The notes: generated by a model from the letters alone, not told the origin. DNA of 64,000 nucleotides from Streptomyces fragilis (GCF_003112515.1 NZ_BEVZ01000002.1:1240001-1304000), one strand, 5' to 3'. Positions 17,021-25,620 are shown, counted from the stretch's first letter. Numbers and translations are program-made.

Positions 17021-18448
17021 TCACCCGCCGGGGACCTCCGGTGCCGTCGGCGGCTCGGCAGGTGCCGGTGCGGGCCGCCCGAGAAGCACGGCCCGCACCA
17101 CGGACGGGGCGAACAGGCTGGTGACCGGTGCCCGGAGGCCCAGGACGGAGCGGAAGGCGGCCCCCACCACGGGGTCGGTGGGATAGCGCTCCATGACACG
17201 CCGCAGATACCGGTTCGCGACGCGGTCCGCCGGTCCGGTCGCCAGGGCGTTGCCCACCGCGCCCGGCATCGACCGGTCGGACCCGGCCGAGATGTCCCAC
17301 GCCTGCCTGGACGCCGCGAGGAGCGCCTTCTGCACGCGTCGCGTCGTGGCGGGCCGGCGCGGATCGGCCAGCGCGTCGCGCAGGACGACCGCGCTCATCG
17401 CGGCGACGGCCATGCCCTGACCGTAGATCGGGTTGAACGTGCACAGGGCGTCGCCGGTGGCGAGGAAGCCCGCCGGACGGCGGCCGGGAAGGTCGTAGCG
17501 GCGGCGGACGTTCGCGGTCCGCCGGAACGCGAACGCGGCAGTCAGGGGCTCGGCCTCCTCCATCCACCGGTGCAGCAGCGGATGCGGCAGCCTCTTCCTC
17601 ACGTACGTCACGAACTCGTCGCCCTCCGTGGGCGGTTCGTCGCCGCGGAGCCCCGAGACGACGACCAGGTGGGTGCCGTCCTCCAGGGGCAGCGCACCGC
17701 CGGCGTAGACCTGGGTGGGACCGGGGTAGACGTAGTAACCGCGGGTGTCGCCGTCCAGGACGCCGTCGCGGCCGCGGTAGACGCGGGAGGAGTACGCCAG
17801 ACCCGTCTCGATGGTCTCCTCGTGCGGGGCCTCTGCTCCGACGGCCGTCAGCCACTGCGGAGCCTTCGTCCCCGCGCCGGAGGCGTCGACGACCAGGTCC
17901 GCCTCGAGGACCTGTCGCGTTCCCCGGGCGTCACCGGAGCGCTCCCGGACCAGGACGCCCCGCACCCGCCGGGCGTCACCGTGCAGGCCGACGGCCTCGG
18001 TCCTCTCCGCAACGCCGATCGACGGGTTGGCGAGGACGCGCCGCCGCACCAGCTCCTCCAGCTGCGCCCTGGAGCCGGTGTAGATGTGCGTCGTCGCGGG
18101 CAGCCTCCTGAACCAGCGCCCCTCCTGCTGCTGCACCAGGTCCGACGGCATGCCCACACGCGGCGCACCCGCCGCCCGCAGCTCCGCGACGACACCGGGG
18201 AGCAGCGACTCCAGGGCCACCTGCCCGCCCTCCAGCAGGACATGGGGATGCCGGGCCTGCGGCACCCCGGGCCGCGGCCCGGTACCGTCCGGGAGCCGGT
18301 CCCGTTCCACGATGGTCACCCGGTCGGCGTGCCCGGCGAGGACGTGAGCGGCGAGCAACCCCGCGAGACTCCCGCCGATCACGACCGCGTGCCGCCCCGC
18401 GCCGCCCTCGCCCCTGTCCGAACGACCTGTCCTGCGTACGGATTCCAC
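17021..18448 (-). CDS. FAD-dependent monooxygenase / oxidoreductase
   Basis: 475 residues from GTG 18448, with GGGGAGA nine nt upstream. The dinucleotide-binding motif near residue 23 reads VVIGGSLAGLLAAHVLAG, followed by IVERD. The second FAD motif is GDALCTFNPIYGQGM near residue 315. This is the group A flavoprotein monooxygenase fold (PHBH/geranylgeranyl-reductase-like superfamily). No substrate can be assigned. The next gene upstream on the same strand (19048-20301) is also a flavin enzyme, 600 bp away, so the two may be functionally linked but are not clearly co-transcribed. Confidence 0.85.
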   Translation of the reverse strand: MESVRRTGRSDRGEGGAGRHAVVIGGSLAGLLAAHVLAGHADRVTIVERDRLPDGTGPRPGVPQARHPHVLLEGGQVALESLLPGVVAELRAAGAPRVGMPSDLVQQQEGRWFRRLPATTHIYTGSRAQLEELVRRRVLANPSIGVAERTEAVGLHGDARRVRGVLVRERSGDARGTRQVLEADLVVDASGAGTKAPQWLTAVGAEAPHEETIETGLAYSSRVYRGRDGVLDGDTRGYYVYPGPTQVYAGGALPLEDGTHLVVVSGLRGDEPPTEGDEFVTYVRKRLPHPLLHRWMEEAEPLTAAFAFRRTANVRRRYDLPGRRPAGFLATGDALCTFNPIYGQGMAVAAMSAVVLRDALADPRRPATTRRVQKALLAASRQAWDISAGSDRSMPGAVGNALATGPADRVANRYLRRVMERYPTDPVVGAAFRSVLGLRAPVTSLFAPSVVRAVLLGRPAPAPAEPPTAPEVPGG

Positions 18449-19047
18449 CGGTGCGTCTCCCCTGCTGCTTGGCGTCGGAGGCTCCAGTATCCCGGTCGGC
18501 GGGGTGATTTGACGGGTTTTCTTCCGTCAGCTCCGTGAGGAGGCGGCCACGGACGGGCAGGTCTTCCCCGGGCCGTGGGCCGTGACCTGGGGGCGGACGG
18601 GGCCGGTCGCCGGCAGGTCGACGGTGAAGCAGCGGGTGACCTGGGCCTCGGCAGCGGATCGCGGCGCAGTGGTCCGCCACCTCCCCAGTGGCCTGGACCA
18701 AGTCCGCGAACCGGCAGTCACCCCAGCCGCAGAGGTGTTCGACGTCAGATGGTTGTGCGGGCCCCACACCTTCGGCTTGGCCTGATCCGGTGTGGTGCGC
18801 GGGCCGACTCGGCAGGGGGAGTGCTCCCGTGCGCGCGGTCGGCCGGGGCTCGTGGCGTGCGGTGCACGATCTCGCTCAGCCCGGATATGGCCGGAAGGGC
18901 CCTCTGCCGCTTCGCTCGGGCATGCCTCGGCATGTCGGCGTTCGTGGAGGATGCCGCCGGCGCCGTCGCGACCTCGATGTCCAGCGGCCGGTGGCACGAC
19001 CGCTGGACCTCCCGGCGCCCGGGTGAGGCACTGTGGTGGACGGCCCC
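18449..19047. other. About 600 bp without a confident gene
   Basis: No reading frame here has start, ribosome site and coding pattern together. On the minus strand a Cys-containing stretch (HLCGWGDCRFADLVQATGEV near 18730-18670) runs in one frame, and a plausible C-terminus (FTVDLPATGPVRPQV, ending near 18527) in another. This suggests an old frameshifted gene fragment. The segment also holds the 18510-18529 inverted repeat. Confidence 0.4.
18510..18529. promoter_or_regulatory. Inverted repeat upstream of the FAD monooxygenase gene
   Basis: TGACGG (18510-18515) and CCGTCA (18524-18529) form an inverted repeat with an 8-nt T-rich centre. A possible minus-strand -10 box GATACT lies at 18486-18491. 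It could be an operator; no regulator can be named. Confidence 0.3.
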
Positions 19048-20301
19048 CTACGGAATCAGCGGGATCCCGTCCGACGGCAGCCCCAGGCGGTCGCAGCCGA
19101 CACGCCGGGCCAGCGGCTCGGCCATCCCCACGGCGACGTGGGTGCGGTAGGTCGCGGCGTCCCGGAAATAGCGCTGCATCCGCTCCCCGTCCCGCCCGTA
19201 CCGGGTGCCCGCCGTGCGGAAGAGGGGGTCCTGGAGCGCGTCCCAGGCCAGCCCCCCGGCCGTGAGGAAGATCTGCGCGAGCCGGTGGTCCTCGGCCGCC
19301 GTGAACGGGGCCTCGCCGGACACGTTGCGCCGGCAGGTCTCCGTCCAGTCCTCCGCGGCGCCCCGCAGGGCCGCCTCGGCGGTGCGGATGCGGCCCAGCG
19401 CCTCGCCCAGGTGCTGCTGGAACTCGGGCAGGTCGGAACGGGTGCGGCCCGGATCGAGGGTCAGCGGCCGGGAGCTGATGATCCGGGCGTACTCGTCGGC
19501 CGCGGCGTAGGCGGTTCCGATCATGATGGAGGCCAGCTCCGCGTGGAAGAAGCTCGCCACGCGCGCCGCGTACATGGGGTTGTCGTGCAGCGTGCTGCCG
19601 ACGGTGCCGCCCTCCACCGGCAGGTCGAGGAAGGAGGCCTCGCGGGCGAAGTGGGCGGGTATCCGGCCCTGGTCGATGTGGATGCTGTTGGAGCCGGTGC
19701 CGCGCAGACCGAGCACGCCGTGCCAGTCGTCGAGCACCGTCCACACCCGGCGCGGGGCGACGAACAGCAGCAGCGGCCCCGGAGGCCCCCCGGGGCTGGT
19801 GGGCGCGCTCAGGGTCTGTCCGATGAAGTGCGTCGAGTACGGCGCCCCCGACGCGTACGACCAGGTGCCGTCGAGAACGAGGGAGCCCTCGCCGTCCGGC
19901 TGTGCGACGCCGACGGGGGGCAGGGTGGAGGCGGCGCGGAAGTCGCCGTCCGCGCCGAACAGTTCGTCCTGGGTCTCCTCGGGGAAGAAGGAGGCGGCCT
20001 GCAGCACGTGGGCGGCGGTCAGGGACAGCGCCCACCCGGTGGAGGGGCAGCCGCGCGCGACCTCGACGACGACCTGCAGAAAGGTCCGCAGCCCGAACTC
20101 GTACCCCCCGTACCTGCGGGGCTGCAGGATGCGGTAGAAGCCGGCGCGCAGGAAGTCGTCGTGGGTGTCCTTCGGGTAGTGCGTCAGCCGTTCGGTCTCG
20201 CCCTGGCGCTCGAGGAGCGCGGGCCGCAGGGCGACCGCCCGCTCGATGACCTCGCGTTCGGTCAGCTGGGGCTCTGGGGCGGCGATCACGGTCTCCTCCA
20301 T
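19048..20301 (-). CDS. Flavin-dependent monooxygenase of the acyl-CoA dehydrogenase fold
   Basis: 417 residues from ATG 20301, chosen because the family-like sequence starts there (EREVIERAVALRPALLERQGETERLTHYP) although the ribosome site is weak. Landmarks are PRRYGGYEFGLRTFLQV, RGCPSTGWALSLTAAHV and LGLRGTGSNSIHID, the last typical of acyl-CoA-dehydrogenase-fold enzymes. The pattern fits group D two-component monooxygenases that use reduced flavin from a partner reductase, rather than true acyl-CoA dehydrogenases. No reductase gene is adjacent. Substrate unknown; an aromatic or polycyclic natural-product substrate is typical of the family. Confidence 0.75.
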   Translation of the reverse strand: MEETVIAAPEPQLTEREVIERAVALRPALLERQGETERLTHYPKDTHDDFLRAGFYRILQPRRYGGYEFGLRTFLQVVVEVARGCPSTGWALSLTAAHVLQAASFFPEETQDELFGADGDFRAASTLPPVGVAQPDGEGSLVLDGTWSYASGAPYSTHFIGQTLSAPTSPGGPPGPLLLFVAPRRVWTVLDDWHGVLGLRGTGSNSIHIDQGRIPAHFAREASFLDLPVEGGTVGSTLHDNPMYAARVASFFHAELASIMIGTAYAAADEYARIISSRPLTLDPGRTRSDLPEFQQHLGEALGRIRTAEAALRGAAEDWTETCRRNVSGEAPFTAAEDHRLAQIFLTAGGLAWDALQDPLFRTAGTRYGRDGERMQRYFRDAATYRTHVAVGMAEPLARRVGCDRLGLPSDGIPLIP

Positions 20302-20452
20302 GGGGCCGACGTCGACTCTCGCGCGAACACAGGCGATTGAACACGGTTCGCACCCCCCGCACAGCGGAAGAAAGCGGCCATTTCTCGCGCGGGTCGCCAC
20401 ACCCGGAAGTCGCCACCACTGGAGCCGGGCGGACCGGTCGGGCAGCCCCCGC

Positions 20453-20956
20453 CTACGCGCCGGGAAGCTCCGGCAGGGCGAGCCAGTCCGGCCAGGAGAT
20501 CCCGCGGCCGACGAAACGCGGCTGCGTGAACGGCCAGTCGGCCGCGATCCACTGCGGCACCAGCGCGTCGAGGTCCCGCTCGACCTCGCCACCCACCAGC
20601 TCGTCCACCACCCACCAGGAGATCTCGGCGTCCGCGCCCACCTTCTCCGGTGGGTCGATGTAGACGCAGCCGAGCAGCGCCGTCTCCGCCGTGTCGAACA
20701 GCGCGTAGTTGAAGGACTCGTGTGCGGCGATCTCCTTCTCGTGCCGCAGCAGGTCGGCCTGGTCGGCCTCGTAGGTCATGGTGGCGGCGGGCCAGCCCCA
20801 GGCCTCGCCGTAGATGCTCCACAGCCGCTCACGCGAGCCCATCACCGCCGGATGATCGAGCGGGGTGTCGGCCTCACGGATCGGGCGCAGGTGATGGCCG
20901 CCGCCCGGCAGCGGTATCAGGGTGGGGTGGACGAAATCGTCAGGTAGCCAGTTCAC
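20453..20956 (-). CDS. GNAT-like N-acetyltransferase
   Basis: 167 residues from GTG 20956. Landmarks are HHLRPIREADTPLDHPAV at the N-terminus, then ESFNYALFDTAETALLGCVYIDP and AEISWWVVDELVG, which correspond to the beta4-beta5 core of GNAT-fold proteins. The acetyl-CoA pyrophosphate loop (Q/RxxGxG/A) is not clear, so activity is uncertain. It diverges from the MerR gene at 21118 and has no operon partner. Confidence 0.6.
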   Translation of the reverse strand: MNWLPDDFVHPTLIPLPGGGHHLRPIREADTPLDHPAVMGSRERLWSIYGEAWGWPAATMTYEADQADLLRHEKEIAAHESFNYALFDTAETALLGCVYIDPPEKVGADAEISWWVVDELVGGEVERDLDALVPQWIAADWPFTQPRFVGRGISWPDWLALPELPGA

Positions 20957-21079
20957 GGTGCCTGACCGTAGCAGTGCCCGGTCGTCCCCTTCCTGGCATT
21001 TCTCACCGTGCGGGCAGGCCCCGCTCCCGGCCGTGGCGGACGCGTCCGGAAGAAGTGACGGGCCGTCTCATGAAAGCGC

Positions 21080-21110
21080 TTGAGTCTCCAGCGGCCGGAA
21101 GGTCCAGGAT
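21080..21110 (+). promoter_or_regulatory. MerR-type promoter with 19-bp spacer, probably autoregulatory
   Basis: TTGAGT (21080-21085) and CAGGAT (21105-21110) are 19 bp apart, the elongated spacing of MerR-controlled promoters. The spacer holds an imperfect inverted repeat around CTCCAGCGGCCGGAAGG. The predicted transcription start falls at about 21117-21118, on the ATG at 21118, so the mRNA may be leaderless. Confidence 0.5.
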
Positions 21111-21117
21111 GCCGCTC

Positions 21118-22029
21118 ATGGACGACGAACGCCCCGACGCACTACTCACCATCGGCCGGCTCGCGCGCCGCACCGGACTGCCGGTGCGCACCCTGCGCTT
21201 CTGGTCGGACGAGGGCGCGGTGCCGCCCGTGGCCCGCTCCGCGGGCGGCTACCGGCTGTACGACGCCGGGTCCGTGGCCCGCGCCGAACTGGTGCGCACC
21301 CTGCGGGAACTGGGCCTCGGGCTCCACGACGTGTGCCGTGTCCTGAGCGGCCGCGCGACGGTCACCGAGGTCGCCGAAGCGCACGTGGCCGCGCTCGACG
21401 CGCAGATCCGCGCACTCGAGGTGAGCCGGGCCGTCCTGTCGACCGTGGCGAAACGAGGTTCCACCGTTGAGGAGACCACACTGATGAACCGGTTGGCACG
21501 GCTCTCCGCCGCCGAACGCAAGCAGATCGTCGACGAGTTCAAGGAGGAGGTGTTCGGCCACCTGGAGGACCCGGGCCTGCGTGACCGCATACGCGCCTAC
21601 CGCATCGAACTGCCCGACGACCCGACATCCGAGCAGGTGGACGCCTGGATCGAACTGGCCGATCTGGTGGGGGATCCCGGGTTCCGCGCCCGGCTGCGCA
21701 CCTGGATGGAGCTGAACACGCCCGTGGCGGGCCAGGGCCGCCCTCCCGGCGCGTCCATCTGGTGGGCGAGGCAGGTCGTGGAGACCGTCGCCGAGGCCAG
21801 GCGGCGCGGGGTGCCTCCGGAGGGCCCGGCGGCGGCCGAGGTGGTGTCCGGGCTGTTCGGCTCCACCGACCTGGCCGCCGTGCTGCGCAGCCTGGAGGCC
21901 GGGATCGAGGCCGGCGCGGAGCGCTACCACCGGCTCGTCGCCCGGGTGCGGGGCCAGAACCCGTCGCCCGACGCGACCGAGGAACTGCAATGGCTGGCGC
22001 GGGCCCTGCGCGCCGTCCACCACCCCTGA
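21118..22029 (+). CDS. MerR-family transcriptional regulator
   Basis: 303 residues. The winged helix-turn-helix is at the N-terminus: LLTIGRLARRTGLPVRTLRFWSDEG, then AGGYRLYDAGSVARAELVRTLRELG. A dimerisation helix follows (VTEVAEAHVAALDAQIRALE). The remaining 200 residues are a mostly helical effector region with no named domain and no metal-binding cysteines, so it is likely a ligand or stress sensor. ATG 21118 is preferred because it lies at the predicted transcription start; ATG 21109, six nt after GGAAGG, is the alternative. It probably controls its own promoter; other targets are unknown. Confidence 0.85.
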   Translation: MDDERPDALLTIGRLARRTGLPVRTLRFWSDEGAVPPVARSAGGYRLYDAGSVARAELVRTLRELGLGLHDVCRVLSGRATVTEVAEAHVAALDAQIRALEVSRAVLSTVAKRGSTVEETTLMNRLARLSAAERKQIVDEFKEEVFGHLEDPGLRDRIRAYRIELPDDPTSEQVDAWIELADLVGDPGFRARLRTWMELNTPVAGQGRPPGASIWWARQVVETVAEARRRGVPPEGPAAAEVVSGLFGSTDLAAVLRSLEAGIEAGAERYHRLVARVRGQNPSPDATEELQWLARALRAVHHP

Positions 22030-22067
22030 CCTCACCGTGTGCCGGGCCCGGCCCTCGCCCCGGCCCG

Positions 22068-23288
22068 TCAGTCCGCGGGGCGGCGCAGTTCCTGGGCGCG
22101 CAGGGCGAGCTGCATCTCGAACTGTGCCGTCGGGTCGCGCAGTTGGTCACCGAAGACCTCGTCCAGCTGGCGCAGCCGGTAACGGACGGTCTGCGGATGC
22201 ACGGCGAGGCGCTGGGCGACCTCGCTCGCGTTGCGGGCGCAGCTCAGCCAGCACAGCAGGGTCTCGGCCAGCCGCTCGCGCTGGGGGGACCGCACGGCGT
22301 CGAGCGGACCGAGACGCAGGCGGGCGAGCGCGTCGACCAGTTCCTCGTCACGGAACAGCAGCAGCGTGGGGAGGTGGTCCGCGCAGCGGACCAGACCGGT
22401 GTCGCGCAGGATCCCGCGCCGCGTGAGGTCCAGGGCGTCGCGGGCCCAGCGCAGGGAACGGGAGCCCGCGTCCAGCGGGACGGTGGGGCCCAGTGCCGAA
22501 CGCAGGCCACGCAGCGCCCCGCTGATGGCCCGTTCCCGGCCGAGGCCCTCCGGGTCGGGCACCACGATGACGCCTTCCTGTCCGTCGAAACGGGCGAGGA
22601 ACTCCGGCGGGAGGATGGGGCGGGCCGCGTCCGGCTCGCCGGGGTGGTCGGTGACGACGACCGCGATGTCGCGCGGCAGGGGCCACCGCGCGGTCCCGGC
22701 GAGGTCGGCGACCGCCTCGGGGGCGACCGCCCGCTCCGAGGTGAGCAGGTCCAGCAGCCGGCTGCGGCGTTGCTGCAGCTCGCCGGCGGCGTGCAGCCGG
22801 GCCTCGGTGTACCCGCTGGTGGTGGCGGCCGCCATCTCGTCGAGGTGCAGGAAGATGGTTTCGCCGAAGGCGATGAGCACGTGCGGCGGAAGCCGGTGGA
22901 CCTCGAGGAGTTCGCTCATCCTGCGCCAGGTCACGCGCGCGCCCAGCCGCAGGGCCGACTGGAAGGAGTCGAGGCTGCGGCCCTCCTCCGCCTCGCCCCT
23001 CCCGATGCGCTCGTACGTCGCCCGGACGTCGTCCCAGTCGGTGTCGGAGCCGGACAGGCGGGCCAGGAACCCCTCCAGGGCCTGGGCGACTCCCCGGTTC
23101 ACGACGTGCATGTACGTCTCGTCCGACGGACGGGCGTACTCGGCGATCTCGGTGCGGATGACCCGCACCACCTCCTCGATGATCTCGTCCAGGAAGGGCC
23201 GTAAGTGGTCGAGGAGCTCGGCGGGTATCCCCGCCGGCGGAGGACCGCCTTCGGCGGGCTCGGTCCGGGGGCGTGCTCGGTCGGCCAT
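22068..23288 (-). CDS. PucR/CdaR-type transcriptional regulator
   Basis: 406 residues from ATG 23288. The C-terminal 70 residues carry the PucR-type helix-turn-helix (LLCWLSCARNASEVAQRLAV, then HPQTVRYRLRQLDEVFGDQL). The N-terminal half is helical (FLDEIIEEVVRVIRTEIAEY, then YERIGRGEAEEGRSLDSFQ), and a GGDEF-like/CdaR middle region follows. Divergent from the adenylate-forming-like gene at 23475. The 186-bp divergent region contains two prominent palindromes, either of which could be its operator. Confidence 0.85.
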   Translation of the reverse strand: MADRARPRTEPAEGGPPPAGIPAELLDHLRPFLDEIIEEVVRVIRTEIAEYARPSDETYMHVVNRGVAQALEGFLARLSGSDTDWDDVRATYERIGRGEAEEGRSLDSFQSALRLGARVTWRRMSELLEVHRLPPHVLIAFGETIFLHLDEMAAATTSGYTEARLHAAGELQQRRSRLLDLLTSERAVAPEAVADLAGTARWPLPRDIAVVVTDHPGEPDAARPILPPEFLARFDGQEGVIVVPDPEGLGRERAISGALRGLRSALGPTVPLDAGSRSLRWARDALDLTRRGILRDTGLVRCADHLPTLLLFRDEELVDALARLRLGPLDAVRSPQRERLAETLLCWLSCARNASEVAQRLAVHPQTVRYRLRQLDEVFGDQLRDPTAQFEMQLALRAQELRRPAD

Positions 23289-23316
23289 CGAAGCTCTCTC
23301 GGCGTGTGGGGACGTC

Positions 23317-23364
23317 AGGTGGCCCGGTGACCTTACCGCCCGGTAAGTTCACCGGGCCCCACCT
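23317..23364. promoter_or_regulatory. Large nested palindrome in the divergent regulator region
   Basis: The core CTTACCG-CC-CGGTAAG (23332-23347) is flanked, after one mismatch, by GGCCCGGTGA (23321-23330) and TCACCGGGCC (23349-23358). Outer AGGTGG/CCACCT arms align with a 2-nt offset. It starts 28 nt upstream of the PucR-type gene. It looks like a TetR- or PucR-type operator, or an extended hairpin. Confidence 0.6.
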
Positions 23365-23389
23365 CGGCGGACAGATCGTGCGGCGCCCC

Positions 23390-23407
23390 TTGTCACCGGG
23401 GTGACAA
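23390..23407. promoter_or_regulatory. Palindromic operator-like site TTGTCACC-N2-GGTGACAA, copy 1
   Basis: Perfect 8-bp arms with a 2-nt centre, 67 nt before the ATG at 23475. The same site recurs at 25500-25516, in front of the truncated acyl-AMP ligase gene, which suggests a shared regulator. Confidence 0.6.
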
Positions 23408-23474
23408 CGCGGCACGGCCGTTTGCGCGGCCGGACACAAGTGGTCACAGCGCGCAGGGGGCCACCATCCCGCAC

Positions 23475-25067
23475 ATGACGGATCTGTTCGAGCGACGGCC
23501 CGACGACGAGCCGGGACTGCGTCACTACGCCTCCGGCCTCTCCTGGAACCTGCCCGAGGCCACGGGGGTCCTGTCCGGCCTGCTGGACGGTTCGGCCCGG
23601 CGTCACGGGCGCCGCACGGCCCTGTCCGCGCCGGGGAGCCGGACCAGCTTCCGCGAGCTGCGGCGGACGGTGGTGCGGATGGCCGCCGCCCTCACCCGGC
23701 TCGGGCTGCGGCGCGGCGACCACTTGGCGCTCCTGCTGCCCGACTGCCCCGAGGCGGTGGTCCTGTGCCACGCGGCGTGGCGGATCGGCGCGATCGTCGT
23801 CCCGGGCGAGGTCGAGGACCACCGGCGGGCACTGACGCGGGCGGTGGTGGCCGTGCTGCCTGCCGAGCGGCTCGCGGACGTCGCGTCCGGACGGGGCGAC
23901 AGCGGGCGTGACCTCCTGCGGGCCGTCGTCACCGTGGAGGTGGCCTCGGCCCGGCGCGGCGACGCGCGGCGCGGTGACGCCCGGCGCGGCGACGCGCGGC
24001 GCGGTGACGTCCGGCAGGGCGACGCACGGCAGGGAACGGGTGGCGAGGGCGCCGGGGCTAGGGCCGCGCGCCCGGGGACGGGCGGAGGGCGCGGGACGGC
24101 CTCCGCCCTGCACGTCCGGAGGCCACCGGACCCGGCGGCGGCCGCGCCGGGCCGTGCCGCAGGGCGGTCACGCCCGGGGGCCTCGTACGGTGCCTTCGGC
24201 GCCCACGGGCCCCGGCCGCCGGAGGACCGCGCGACCGTGGTCGCGTACCGCGACCTCGACCGGGGGACGGGCGGCCGCGACGACGCGGCGACGGCCTGGT
24301 GGGACGGGGGCCCCGAGCCCGAGGACATCGCCGTGGCGGTGCCGCGGCGTGACGGCACCAGCGTCTTCCTGAGACACCGGAACGTGCTGGCGGCGGCACA
24401 CCAGATCGTCGCCTGGCAAACCGCTCCGGCCTCACGCCGGTCACGGCTGCTGTCCACGGTGCCGCTCTCGACGGCCCGGGGGATCGTGGTCTGCACGGCG
24501 GCGCTCCTCGCCGGGATCCCCAACGTGCTGGTGCCCGAGAGACACGCCTTCGGCGTGCTCCGGGCGGCACGCCGGCACGCCCCCACCGTCCTCATGGCGT
24601 CGCCCGAGGACCTGCGCCGTCTCCTGGAGCGTCCGGCCCACGAGCACGAGGTCCTGGCCTCGGTGCGCACGATCGTGACGGCCCCGCTGGACGCCCTCCT
24701 GGGCCGGCGGGTACGGGCGGCACTGGACGCCCGGGTCGTTGAGGCGTACGGGCCCGACGCCGCCGCGGGCGTGGCGCTGGCCAACCCGCTGACCGCGAAC
24801 GCCCGTCCGGGCACGGCCGGGCTGGCCCTGCCCGGCACCCGGGCGCGGATCGCCGTCGAGGGGTTCCCCGAGGTGGACGTCCTGCCGGGTCACGCGGGTG
24901 AACTCCTGCTGCGAGGGCCGCAGTTCGGCGATCTCGGCGGCCTCCGCGGACGTCCGCCCGGTGGCCGGTGGCTGCGCACCGGACGGCTCGCCGTCCGCGG
25001 CCCCGACGGGTTCGTCACGCTGCTCGGCGACGGTGACGGACCGGACGGCGCAGCGGCACGACGCTGA
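23475..25067 (+). CDS. Degenerate adenylate-forming (acyl-CoA ligase-like) protein, probably inactive
   Basis: 530 residues from ATG 23475. The fold is recognisable: an N-terminal GRRTALSAPGSRTSFRELRR region, LGLRRGDHLALLLPDCPEAVV, HAAWRIGAIVVPGEV, then VVEAYGPDAA (A5-like) and GRWLRTGRLAVRGPDGFVTLLGD (A7-like). The P-loop that should read TSGTTGxPKG is replaced by VPRRDGTSVFLRHRNVLAA. The A7 aspartate is Arg (TGRLA for TGDLA), and the protein ends before the C-terminal lid with the catalytic lysine. A low-complexity insert (about residues 159-190, built from 15-bp repeats) interrupts the core. It is either a decaying gene or a non-catalytic homologue. It lies beside other remnants of acyl-activation genes. 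Confidence 0.65.
   Translation: MTDLFERRPDDEPGLRHYASGLSWNLPEATGVLSGLLDGSARRHGRRTALSAPGSRTSFRELRRTVVRMAAALTRLGLRRGDHLALLLPDCPEAVVLCHAAWRIGAIVVPGEVEDHRRALTRAVVAVLPAERLADVASGRGDSGRDLLRAVVTVEVASARRGDARRGDARRGDARRGDVRQGDARQGTGGEGAGARAARPGTGGGRGTASALHVRRPPDPAAAAPGRAAGRSRPGASYGAFGAHGPRPPEDRATVVAYRDLDRGTGGRDDAATAWWDGGPEPEDIAVAVPRRDGTSVFLRHRNVLAAAHQIVAWQTAPASRRSRLLSTVPLSTARGIVVCTAALLAGIPNVLVPERHAFGVLRAARRHAPTVLMASPEDLRRLLERPAHEHEVLASVRTIVTAPLDALLGRRVRAALDARVVEAYGPDAAAGVALANPLTANARPGTAGLALPGTRARIAVEGFPEVDVLPGHAGELLLRGPQFGDLGGLRGRPPGGRWLRTGRLAVRGPDGFVTLLGDGDGPDGAAARR
23949..24023 (+). repeat. 15/30-bp tandem repeats inside the degenerate ligase gene
   Basis: Five consecutive 15-bp units, the first four alternating GCCCGGCGCGGCGAC and GCGCGGCGCGGTGAC, so two perfect 30-bp copies are present; the fifth is diverged. 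They encode RRGDA-type pentapeptides and keep the frame. Confidence 0.85.
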
Positions 25068-25119
25068 CGACGGCGCAGCGACACGACGCTGACGACGGTG
25101 CCCGGCAGGACGCAGCCGG

Positions 25120-25468
25120 CGGCAGCCGCAGCCTCGTGGCGTAGCCGTCGAGGAAGGCGGTGTGCGGGACCGCGCCGGCCCCGAGGGCGTCACGTTCGGT
25201 ACGGGTGAGCACGATGCCGACCAGCACCACGCCGAACACGCCGCTGATCTCCCGCGCCGCGCTCACCAGGCCCGACGCCGTGCCGGTCCGGGTGGCGGGA
25301 ACGCCCGCGATCTGACCGCACCGTCAACGGCGTGGTCGGTGCCGAGCCGGCGCCGATCGCCACCGGCCCCGGCTGCGGACCGGCGTAGGACGCCCCGGTG
25401 CCCGTGCCGGCGACCAGCAGCGGCCCCGCCGCGACCAGCACGAGTCCCGCCGCGGCGGGCCGCGCTCT
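25120..25468 (-). pseudogene. C-terminal remnant of an MFS (DHA2-type) exporter, frameshifted
   Basis: On the minus strand one frame reads ARPAAAGLVLVAAGPLLVAG and then AIGAGSAPTTPLTV (25465 to about 25325). The sense then continues in another frame as AGVPATRTGTASGLVSAAREI, then SGVFGVVLVGIVLTRTERDA (about 25300 to 25120). Together these match the last helices of DHA2-family drug exporters, where an ASGLxxAxREIGGVFGVA pattern is usual. The N-terminal two thirds are missing and the frame is broken, so the gene is dead. Confidence 0.65.
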
Positions 25469-25499
25469 TCTGCGCGGACCGTTGACCGGGGGTCCGGCC

Positions 25500-25516
25500 T
25501 TGTCACCGCGGTGACA
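25500..25516. promoter_or_regulatory. Palindromic operator-like site TTGTCACC-N2-GGTGACA, copy 2
   Basis: TTGTCACC (25500-25507) and GGTGACA (25510-25516), 104 nt upstream of the truncated acyl-AMP ligase ORF. Both half-sites match those of the palindrome at 23390-23407; only the final A of the right arm differs. Confidence 0.6.
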
Positions 25517-25620
25517 GTTCCCCTCGGACGAACTGTCAGCGGCCCGTCTTCTTCCGCCGCCGCACCGAAGCGGAACCTGGGGCATCGGCCGAACCGCCCC
25601 GTCACTTCCGTGGAGTCGAG

